Source: a virus
DNA: 56,405 bases
IMG/VR virus record: IMGVR_UViG_3300017751_000019
Location: 1-56,405 of that record
Strand: one strand, 5' to 3'
A program made the translations under genes and the position numbers. Position 1 is the first letter of the stretch. Every line of letters begins with the position of its first letter. The notes under the pieces are model-generated. The model made no database searches and was not told the origin of the DNA. It worked only from the letters and a program-made list of their open reading frames with translations. Below, piece after piece: positions 30,029-40,600 of this stretch.

Positions 30029-30835
30029 ATGGAAGAAATGAAAGATAGAATCGACGCAAGTTGGGTAGAGGAGGGCGAGCAAAGAGCCTACCTTGGAGCC
30101 AGCATGATTGGCCATGAGTGTGAAGCATATCTGGCAATGGGTTTGCGAGGTTACCCTAAAAGACCTTTCCCTCCTCACGTCCTCAGAATATTTCAGCTTG
30201 GGCATGTCATTGAAGATTTAGTTGTAGCCCACCTCAAGAAGGCTGGCTATCACGTACAAGAAAAGAACGAGTTCACAGGTCGCCAGTTTGAGTGGAAGGA
30301 TTTGGGTGGACACGTTAAGGCTCATGCTGACGGAATGATTGATCTTGGTACTGGCGTGATGTCATTGCTTGAGATCAAGAGCATGAACGACAAGAAGCAT
30401 AAAGAGTTCGTGCGGAAGGGAATAAAGAATGCCAACCGGACTTATTACGAGCAGATGCAGATGATGATGGGCATGGACGGGCGATTGAAGGATGCCTTGT
30501 TTATTGCCTACAACAAGAATGACAGCACCTATGCTTGCGAGGTTGTTGAATATGATCCGCTTGATTACGCATACATCGTGGACAAGGTTAATCGTATTGT
30601 TGCCGGAAGATCAGTAAAGCTCCGCGCAGTGGAGGGTAAGTTTCCCTGTACTTGGTGCGATAGGGCAACCCTTTGCTGGAGTGATGAGCAAGATTCAGAG
30701 ATACCTACACTTTGTCGTACATGTAACTGGAGTAAACCTACAGATGATGGCGCATGGAAGTGTGCGAAATACAACAAGCGTTGCGAAGACCCATGTGATG
30801 ATTGGGTGAGAATAGAATTGGAGCCAGCACTATGA
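30029..30835 (+). CDS. Cas4/RecB-like PD-(D/E)XK nuclease
   Basis: A 268-residue nuclease. The core is G-H-V-K-A-H-A-D-G-M-I (Asp) and L-L-E-I-K-S-M (ExK), with a QxxxY-like motif represented by Y-Y-E-Q-M-Q-M-M-M. A Cys in G-H-E-C-E and a C-terminal cluster (C-T-W-C, C-R-T-C, K-C, R-C, P-C) could hold an iron-sulphur cluster or zinc, as in Cas4/AddB-like exonucleases. The ATG at 30029 is preferred to 29999, because the latter lies before the hairpin. It would supply ssDNA for the annealing system. Confidence 0.8.
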   Translation: MEEMKDRIDASWVEEGEQRAYLGASMIGHECEAYLAMGLRGYPKRPFPPHVLRIFQLGHVIEDLVVAHLKKAGYHVQEKNEFTGRQFEWKDLGGHVKAHADGMIDLGTGVMSLLEIKSMNDKKHKEFVRKGIKNANRTYYEQMQMMMGMDGRLKDALFIAYNKNDSTYACEVVEYDPLDYAYIVDKVNRIVAGRSVKLRAVEGKFPCTWCDRATLCWSDEQDSEIPTLCRTCNWSKPTDDGAWKCAKYNKRCEDPCDDWVRIELEPAL

Positions 30836-31125
30836 ATGACAAGACGAAAATAGAAAGGCTTGCTCAACTCAAGGAAGTTTTAATAAACCTTGGTATGGCT
30901 AGATGCGAGCAGATCGAACTCAATCATCAGGTTGAGAGTATGAATGACAGGATCAACCAGTTGAACCTTGATCAGAGCGCGGCCAAGACAAAAGACGCAA
31001 TCATGAAGGTTGTGGACAAGCGTAGACATACCCGAGAGAGACTGACGGAAGTGCGCGTTGAGGTGCAGGAGCTGGAGACTGAGCAACAGAAGATTGAGAG
31101 TGAACTTAAATGGGGAAGAGAATGA
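30832..31125 (+). CDS. Coiled-coil protein of the recombination operon
   Basis: A 97-residue protein that is nearly all helix with heptad pattern (I-E-L-N-H-Q-V-E-S-M-N-D-R-I-N-Q-L, then L-E-T-E-Q-Q-K-I-E-S-E-L). The start at 30832 overlaps the nuclease stop (ATGA). No family is recognised; likely a dimeric accessory protein. Confidence 0.65.
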   Translation: MNDKTKIERLAQLKEVLINLGMARCEQIELNHQVESMNDRINQLNLDQSAAKTKDAIMKVVDKRRHTRERLTEVRVEVQELETEQQKIESELKWGRE

Positions 31126-31388
31126 TTGTGAATGAAGATATTTATGGCACTTCATCGAGATCAGATGGTTCGTCTGCTGACTATTACATGTTGCCAGATA
31201 ACGCTACAGAGCTTCAGCATCTGATTAGCGACAAGGACATGAACGCACAGATGGGCGAGATTTTTAGAGCCGTCTATCGATATGGCGAGGCATCTCACAG
31301 CGACATGATGCGGGATGCAAAAAAGATTCGGTTCTACATTGATGCTGAAATTGAGCGACTCGAAAAACTAAACATCTGGCCAAGATGA
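31122..31388 (+). CDS. DUF3310-like protein
   Basis: An 88-residue protein. The pattern Y-Y-M-L-P-D-N-A-T-E-L-Q-H-L-I-S, then Q-M-G-E-I-F-R-A-V-Y-R-Y-G and D-A-K-K-I-R-F-Y-I-D-A-E-I-E-R-L, resembles DUF3310 phage proteins, small helical proteins sometimes fused to nucleotide kinases. The start at 31122 gives an ATGA overlap and uses GGGGAAG; an upstream ATG at 31110 is possible. Function is unknown. Confidence 0.65.
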   Translation: MIVNEDIYGTSSRSDGSSADYYMLPDNATELQHLISDKDMNAQMGEIFRAVYRYGEASHSDMMRDAKKIRFYIDAEIERLEKLNIWPR

Positions 31389-31612
31389 AGACCCGCATTC
31401 ACGTTAATCAGCACAACATCCGAGCGAACACAAAAGGCGATGACCTTCCTGTTATCACTGTGAAAGACTACAGGCGTAACAGGAAAGTCAATTCAGCCAG
31501 AGTGATGCTAGGTGATACAGAGGTTTGTCGGGTTGTGTATCGGCCTGACAAGCCACTTCCTTGTGGCGCTAAGGTCTGGATAGAGACTGACCTAGATGTT
31601 GAGACTGATTAA
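31385..31612 (+). CDS. Conserved small phage protein
   Basis: A 75-residue beta-rich protein beginning M-K-T-R-I-H-V-N-Q-H-N-I-R-A-N and containing V-I-T-V-K and C-R-V-V-Y-R-P-D-K-P-L-P-C-G-A-K-V-W-I-E-T. I recall similar sequences in many unrelated phages, without known function. Last gene of the rightward operon; its stop overlaps the convergent giant gene by 4 bases. Confidence 0.7.
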   Translation: MKTRIHVNQHNIRANTKGDDLPVITVKDYRRNRKVNSARVMLGDTEVCRVVYRPDKPLPCGAKVWIETDLDVETD

Positions 31613-34600
31613 TCCCAACCCTTAGACCAACCTTTACCCCACGAACTACCTTTCTTTTTAACCTCTCCAGCTATCTCGTCTACTGCGGCTTCCTTGAGCG
31701 GCTTAATTCCTCCAACGACAGGTATGCGTCCAACGACAGACCTAGCGGCTGAACGCTCCTTCCCGTTAGCATCTTCATTGGTGTCAGTCACACCCTGCAC
31801 AACATTGACTGCATCGTTGAATAATCCTACCGATGGGCCAAAGATTGTGCTCGCGATCCTCTGCTTACCATAGGCTCCGTTGTCGAGTTGCTCGGCAGTG
31901 TCGTAGAACATGTTGGCAACAAGACCTAGTCCACCAATCTGAACCATAGACTCCACATACCAGCCAAGATAGTCGTCCCTGTCCCCGTGGATGTTGGTGT
32001 CAAATCCAAATCCTTCGGCTATTTTGCTGAGCTTTCTTTCCCGGAAGGTTTCGTTGTCCTCGCCTCGCTTCTGGACAATGTCCTTGGCTGCGAGTGACAA
32101 AGCACCACCTAGCGGTGCGGCAGTAGCCAACATGAGTAGAGGGCCAAAGCGTCGTCCACCACCAGTGACCGGGTCAACTTCTGTTGCCTGCTTGATTGAG
32201 TCATTGACTAGACGGCCAAGCATGAGAGGGTAACTCTTTAGCTGGAAGATCATCGCACCAACCGGAGTCTGAGCCCACAAGGGTACATCGTTCGGGTTTG
32301 GGGTAAAGATCGCCTCGTTAGCAAACTTGTTCATCGCAGAGCGAAGCTCAGGATGCTGGTTAAAGTCGGTGATGCCACGTATTGAGGTCATGCCGTCATC
32401 AAGATACTTGTCCAGACCATAGCGTCGCAACACTCGGAACGCCTTTTTGAACTGGGTGTTCTGCTGAGTCGCTGGCATGTTTGGATTGTAGTTGGTTAGC
32501 GCACGGTCGTACTCGGTGTAGAAAAACTCCAAGCCCACAGCTCCAGCCATATTCCTGTTGAGGTTTGTCCACGGAGTCAGCATGGTCGCATTGAAAAACG
32601 CGACAGTATTTTTGCTGGCAGCGGTTCCGTGCATCCCGGTTAATCTCTCGTGGACGACATTCTCAATAGCAAGGCCAGCGTTCTGGATAAACGACCGATA
32701 GTGCGGATCGCTTGCGTACTTAGTCATCGCCTTAGTGAAAGCAACTGGGCTACCTGACCGTACTGCCGTAAGCATTGGATCGCCAAGCGAGGTCAGGGTT
32801 GTAAAGCTCAACAAGGATACTGAGTTGAAGTTCCTTACTGCTTTACTCGCGGTGTTCATTGCGGCATAACCAGCCCCTGATGCACCTACAGGCTTACGTT
32901 GAACCGCCCTAAATATCTCCATAGCTGACTTGATGTGCTCGTTGTGCGGTCGGTTGTTGCCCATCCTTACACGGTCTTGAACTCCGCCCACGATAGCTTC
33001 GGATCGCTTGCTGAACACAGCTTTGTCAGCAGGGTCTGCCGACTCATCGAATGCTCTCAAGTACTCAAGCATCTCGGGTGTAGTCGCTCCTCTCTCAGCC
33101 ATCGCCAATAACTCTTGTGCGGCAGCTTTCGCTCCAGCAACGTCATTCTCGAATGGCATCAAGGTTTCCCGAACCAGCTCACCCTCGTCCACAGAACCTG
33201 TGTCGCTGATAGAGCGCATCTTCTTGGAGGTGATCTTCTTTGTGGTCAGCAGCTTCGTGACAGCATCAGTTGTATCGCCTGCGTCCTCGAGGATATTCAT
33301 GTAATCATGGAATCCATGTGACTGATTTCCATACTTAGATGCAAAGTCGATGCGACGAGAGGCTGAGTCAACGTACTTAGCCAGAACACTCTCAAGGTCG
33401 TCCTCAAGGTATCTGCCTACGTCGTCAAGAAGCTCGGGATACTTGTCTAGGCGAATCATTCGTTGATAGTCGATATGATCGCCAGTGACATCACGGCTAC
33501 CACCTGTAGGTGGTTCAACGTAAACGCCGTCCTCATCAATGATATGGCCGAACACTCGTTGAGCTTGGGCTTCTGCATTCTCTCTAGTTAGAACACGTCC
33601 TTCTTCCTTGGCTTCGAGAGCGAAGTAGCGGATGAGACGTTCTTTAAAGTCGGCCTCGTTCTGCATTACTTTTTCCATCGACCAGACTTGAGGGAAGTAG
33701 TTCTCGATGTTGCCGATCATTACGCCAGCATCAACCATTTCTCGACGCAGAGTATTAAATGCTCCGCGTACCATCTTGTAAACACCTTGCTCGTCCACGG
33801 TTAATTTAGCTTCGTGTCGTCCACCGGGTTGATTTCTCAGTGCGTTCACAATATTTCTGTGCGACTGCGGCTGATCCATGCGCATCCGATCTGAGCCCTT
33901 AAAGGACAGGTCAGTTGATCTGCGCAACCAGTTTCCGAACGTGCTCCTTGAGTCGCTAAGCTGTCGCATCTGCTTAAATATCGGGATGAGGATGCCACCA
34001 GTTCGACCATTAGTCCTCTCGAAATGGCCAACACCGCTATCTCGTGGAGGCGCAATCCAGTCAGCTACCCAACTCATTCCGTTCTCGCGTAGACGCTCAC
34101 TGTTGGAGCCAATGGAAACGGTGATGGCGCGCTGTATTGCGCTGGCCTCACGGTTATCTGGGTACTTGCCCCCCATCATCTTGCCGAGACCTGAAGCTGC
34201 GTTTGGATTCACGCCAGAGTTTAGTAGCGTTTGGACAAGAGCAGTTGTTTGAGGCTGACCAATGTTTATGTCGAGGGTCTTAGAGCTGAGAAGGGTTGAT
34301 GTTACAGATTGCAGTTCTATATCAATCGCTGATTCATCACCAATAGGCGGAACATCAAAGTCTCCGTTGTCCACAAACCTAACCTTGGCCGAATCAAAAA
34401 TCTCTGTCTTCTCTATAGGGCGGTCAGTCGGGCTCACCTTCTTGGGGTCATAGCTTGTGAAGCCGTCGAAGCCCATGCGATTTAACTCAAGGCTAAGGTC
34501 GTTGCGGCTGGAGGGTTTGTTTCCCATCATATTAAGAATCATATCGAGCACTTCGTTACCCGCCAAACTATCCGGCTGATTCTGACCAACTTGCGCGGCT

Positions 34601-37600
34601 TGTCGTGCTGTAAAATAATTCTCTTTAATTAGGTGCTTGACCACAGCAGACACAAAGGAGGAGTCATTCGTGTAGCGGGCTCTTGGGCCAAAGTCGGCAA
34701 CATTGCTTGCGCTTATGTAGACAGGCTCCGGGCCACTGACTTCAATGCCAAGTTTGATCAGCTCGTCATCAATAAAGGATATACCGTCTATTAATGACTC
34801 CTCGAGTTTAATTGTGCCGTCCTTTGAATTCCTTGTTGCCTCTTCAAGCCTGTCATTGAGGACTTGTTTTTCATTAAGCAATTCATCGATCTTTGTCTGA
34901 TCTGCATCCGTCCGCTTTCCTTTGCCTTTGATGTCAACAACGCCAGTTTCTTCTGCGGCCTGTGATGAGTATCTGTAGGCAATAGGGTTGCGTCCGCGAT
35001 TGCCAGAGTTTGTGTAAAACACCAGAGGGCGGTCATCACCTTTGCTTAGACCGTCTCCAATAAACTCATTGATAGCTCTTTTCCGAGAGTCAGGGCTGGC
35101 GTTCCATAGTCTAGGCTCTCGGTTCGTGGAAACAATAGGAGGCATTACATCAGGGCGTGCCGGAATGCTAAGGTCGGTCTTTCTTTCAAACAGGTTTCCT
35201 CTGCCATCAATCTGAGGGAAGGCGCGTCTTAGGTCTTTATCTAAGTGTCCGTTAAGAACCAAGGCTACTCGATCTATTATCGCGTCGTAAGCAGCTACCT
35301 GCTCTGCATGGCGAGAAGCGTTATACATTGACCCGTTATCTCGTATGCGATTCATCATCTCACCGATGACATTCCCGTCACTAGAAATAACTGCCTTAGC
35401 TGATGGGTCTATTCCGTCGAGGCGAAGAACCATTTCAACGACTTGCTCTACACCGCCCTCATCACCACGATTTAGCAGTTTTGAGATGTTGCGCATTCTG
35501 TCCCGCAAAGAAGCAAAGGCATCACTGCTGAAGTCGTTATCAAAGGTATCTCTGGAGCCAGCGGTCATAGGATCAAACTCGTCCCCGCGTGCGGCGACAA
35601 CAAGTCGCTGCGCGATACCCTCGTCAGATGCCTCGGAAATATTGTTGAGACGCAAGAAGATGCTCCGGGACTTGTACCCCTCCCGCTTTGTGCGATGACC
35701 CATTTTCTCTTGAGCTTCTCGAACAGATGCTGGCCCACTGGCTGAGAGGCTGTTGGCATCAAGACCCTCGCCCTCACGTATCTCTCTATTAATAGCGTCC
35801 GCTGTGACTGTATCTGTAACTGTGATAGGACTGATGGAGGTGACCCTTTCTGTATTAGCGCGAGCCTCCAGTTCGAGACTAGCCTGAAGCACCTCATCAG
35901 TGAGATTCTTGGCGGCCATTCCATCAGCCTTGATCTTCTCCAGCGAAGATGTGGACATGGTTTTAAAGCTAGGAGACTGGGCAGGGTTTGTCTCAGAAAC
36001 CTGCGGAACTTCTTTTGATTCAATAATTGCTTTTGTTGCCGCTTTTTCTTGGGTGATTTTACGCTCAGCTTTCTGTCTCTGGGCTCGACCCTTGGCAAAA
36101 CGCTCTTTAAAGAAAGTTCGCTGCTGAGACTCTTTTCGCTTCGCAAGGGTTTTACCCTCCGGGAACATCTCAAGGTCTTCATCAATTAGCCTGTTGAATA
36201 CACGCCGCAGATTTTTACTTATGTCTTCGTGAGCTTTTAGGTGCGGTTGTGCATTGCCTTCTAGCGCCAAGAATTTATAGAGATCGTCAGCTTTTTTGGG
36301 ATCAATAAGCTGAGCCGCAAAGTCCACGTCTCCATCAACAAGATCATCAACACTTTCTATTTTAAGAATGTCGAAAATATCTCGGGCCAAACGAGCATTA
36401 GCCGCGTTCGTTTTCTGCGTAAGCTGGAGCGGAGCGAATTCTTTCTTCCGGCCAGTGGCTGACATACCATAAAGGCGTTTAGCAAAATCTAGGGCGGCAT
36501 TTATTAATGCTTCAGGATTAGCAGAGTGATCAGTGTATAACTCCACCTGATACTCAAGGTCATCTACGAGCATATTTAAATCTTTTGCTACCCTTACTAT
36601 AGTTTGGCCAGCAGGGGTAGATGGTGGTGCGGCATCCCTCACTGCCATAGCTTCGCCGCCATCTGGAAGGATACGGGCGAATAATTTTTCTAGGTCGGGG
36701 TCTATATTCTTTGGGTCTAGCGCACGGTTGAATACACCCAGAACAACCTTGGATACTTTTTTCCAAAAGCTGTCTGACACTCCGTGGAATGCCTTAATTG
36801 ATTCCCCATATTGCTGGCTTCGAGCAAACCCGGATGCTTTGTTTTGCATCGTCCACATTGAAAACTGCTCAGCAAAGAACTCTTGAGGTGAGCGGATTCC
36901 CGGAGCATAAAAAACCTCCCCAAGGGTTTCTGCATTTTTAGGTAGCTTGTCAGCAACAGATGCTTCGTTTACCTGACCGTCAGCGTCAATGTATTTTGAC
37001 ATTGCTCCCCAGAACTCTAGCTTGTCCTCAGTGCTTAAAAGGTTGGCATACGTCCAGTGGCCCATCTCATGTGCAAGCGTGCGTATTCGGTCGTTGGGCA
37101 GTTGAGTTTCATCGATTCCCTTTGGCTTAGTGGCAAGAGATATTGAGTTATTTTTCCCACGGTATAAGCCGTCACCCTTGTAGGTATTTCCGTCAAATTT
37201 GGGAGCGCCTCGCCCGCCATCTTTGGCAAGCATCTCAATGAGACGCTTTCCTTCGGCTAACTCTTCGTTAGAGAAATCACTGAATAGTCTTTTGAAGTCT
37301 GCCTGACTGGTCTTGATAGCCAATGTGTCTAGTCGTATGTCTTCGGGGACATATTTTGCTTTAAATTGGTAAAGGTCAGATACAAATTTAATAGTATCTG
37401 TAGCGCCTTTTTCAGGCCAACCGAGAACCAAATCTACATCGGTGATCATCTGGTTGAGATCAGCTTTGCTTGCCACTCCGCCGTTAGCAGACATAAGGTC
37501 AACAAACCGCTCGATAACATCCAGTGGCTTGTAGAAAAGGGCAGACTCAGAATTCGGTAGGTTTTCAGCTAAGGATACAAGTCTTGAGATGTCATCCACG

Positions 37601-40600
37601 GTCACTGAAACCAGCTCTTGCCCAGCTTCTTTTTGGGTTAAGAATGACTTAATTTTCTTCGGCTCAACACTGTCGGCCTTCCACGCAACAAAGCTATCAT
37701 TAGCTAGGCGTGAGCCAGTAGTTGCTGACCCGTTGACGTATCCTGCTGTCCACTCGCCATCAGGCATTTTGCCGACGAGATCAGAAAGGGTCTTGCCTGC
37801 CTCGATCTGCTTGTTCGAGATAACACGAATATTCTTGTCGGGGTCATCAGGCAGTACCGCCAGACGCATACCATCTTCATCAACAGCGGGTAGATCAGGA
37901 ATAACCGTGAGAGGAGTTGTGTTGGCTGTTTCTTTTGCAACTGACTTGGAGTCAATGCCTTTTACAGCGTCAAGGTAATCCTTAATAGAACCACCACCAC
38001 GCAATACTGCACCAGCCTCCCTTAGTTTTTTAGCCTTCGGAATGTAAGGTTCGTCCACATCCAGTCCGTCCTCGGGTTTTACTGTCTCCCATCCTTCAAG
38101 AGCTTCAATGGATCGATATGACTTGCCTCGGCTATCAACATACAGGGTCTCACCTTTCTTGGCTCGAGACTGCACAAACTTCTTCTTGCCTTCTGTGCCA
38201 TACTCTTTCATCTTGCCTTGGTTGGTGGCATAGACCTTCTCTCCGCCAAGGGAGGTGTACTTCACGATCTTGTAAACTTCTTTGTTCTGGTAGACGCCGT
38301 TATCGTCTTGGATCATTTGCGTCTTTCTTGCTTCGTCTACAGCGGCCTCATGGCCATAGATAATTTTCTCGTCCTCAGTGAGAGGGCCGCGACCTTTCCC
38401 TTCTGTCCCCGGTAGGACTTCAGGCGCTCTACCAATGACTCCATATCCACCGCCAATATCAGTACTGCTACGCAAGAACGACTGTATTTTTCCACGGGTA
38501 GTTCGACCAGCAGTTGTATCGATTGGCTCTCGGCCAGCGGCACTTGGGATTCTTTGGTTTGCTCTATCCAAGTCGTCTGAGATTAGCCTGTCGTAGGCCA
38601 GTACTTTCGCGTACTCAGGAGTTAGCTTTTTATCTTTTGCCATCTCCTGACGCATTATCTCTAGCAGTCGCTTTTTGTCTCTAGTGTTAAGTGAGGCAAT
38701 CTGACCTTTTAGTTCGCTTGAGTTTGACTGGACTTCTACGTCAATTTTTCTAGGGTTCATCTGCCCCAGCATCCAGTCGGTGACCTCATCACCGCGACCT
38801 TTAGGTGCTTTCTGCTCAATCAAATACCTGAACGTGTCAGGGTCATCCCTGAGCATCATCATCAGGGTATCTTCGTCAATGTCCTTGAGTAGTTTCTCGA
38901 ACACCCCGTCAGCCACGGCGTCAATATCTGGCGCTTCAACTGGCTGGCGTGCGGTATTTGCTTTTAGATATGCACGAAGATTCTTTTGAGCTACTCTGGT
39001 TAAAACACCTTCTCCGGTTACGGGGAGTATGTTGTTTTCAATCAGGTCAGCAAGATCATCCTCATCAAGGTTTGCCTTTGACAGAATGTTGGTTATGGAT
39101 TTCTGCTGTTCGGCAGAGCGATACTTAACCTCAGTGATCTTGATCTCGTCATCAATAAGTTCTTCAGCGGTTAAAGGCTCTTTCTTGCCGGGGACACCGT
39201 CCACGAACATATCTCTGAATGCGTCACGGCCAGCTTGGGTCACCTTTCCGTTGGGTGACACCTCGATTTGACCAGCATTGATCATCCCGAGGAAGTCGTC
39301 CTCGGTCAGACCCATTTGTCCTAGTTGCTGCTTTATCGACGCTTCTTGTTGCGCACCTCGGTATTTGACTTCGGTAACTTGTTGCGTGGGAGCTTCTGCG
39401 GCTGGAGCTTCTGGAGCAACTGTAGCTTCAGGAGCTGGAGCTTCAGGGGCAACTGCGGCATCTGGTGCAGCTTCAGTTTGTCCACGAGCCTTAACAATTG
39501 CTCTTACTTGCTTTACGCCGATGCCGAACTTGGTTTCAGGCTCGACATCAGTAAGCTCCGCGACAGTGATGCCATTTTCTTCTGCCGCCTTTCGCGCTCC
39601 TTTTGTTAGCTTGAAGCCAGACAGGTCAGTTGAGTCACCTGCATCTGGTTGGGCAGGAGTTTCTGGTGCTGGCTCTGGTGCGCTAGGTGCTGTTCCTGTT
39701 GCGGGTGCTGGAGCTTGACCCGCTGCGGCGGCATCTTCTGCGTCCGCTGCTCGCTCAACGCCTGCAATTCTATCTAGTATAGACTGTAGGCTCGCACTGT
39801 CGCCTGCTTCAAATGCGGCGCGATAAGCTGTTTTGAGCTTAGTTAATTCCTGAGATCGCTTTTGTCCACGCTTGTTCTCAGCGGGATCGGCTGACTGGAG
39901 TAGGGGGGCAATGTCATCCTCGTATGCGGACAAGCGTCCATTCAACTCGAGCATGTCATTAAGCAGGCGGGCGCGTGTAACCAGATCATCGACCATGCCC
40001 GGATTGCCGTCCATAGCCTGAACGATCTCTGACTCAGTCTTTTTTATCTCTTCCTGAATCGCTACTAAATCGACTTCAAGGTCTAGGTCAGTTGGCATCC
40101 GGCCAGTGGTATCTGGGCCTTGAGTCTCTGCCTCCGTTGTCCCGGCCTCGGGAGCATTTGGATCAGGATCAACATCCGGGTTTGGCTGTTCACGGTTGGG
40201 CGGAATATTGTTTTTAAGAATCTGGTTTACAGTCCCTTGGGGGAGTTGAGGTATCTCGTCCTCCGTCCATCCAAGCTCAACCAGTCGTCGGTTCTCACGG
40301 AATATTGTTCCCGGGGCATCGACAGTGCGGCCCATCTTTTGATACTGAGCACCAAGTCCACCGAACACAGCACCAGCTCCAGCGCCAAACAATATGCCTG
40401 ACCCGCCAGCTACTGCCGCATCTCCAAAACTATACTCGTCGCGAATACCAAGATTGATGTCTCGAGCTTGCTCTAAAGAGTTGAAGCCAGTTTCAGCGAT
40501 ACCACTTGCGGCACCTTCAGCGATAGCACCTTTCTTCATGCCAGCCTTGAGAGCACCCTGAGCGCCTTGCCGCAAAACAGCTTTAGCCGCTTGTCCACCA

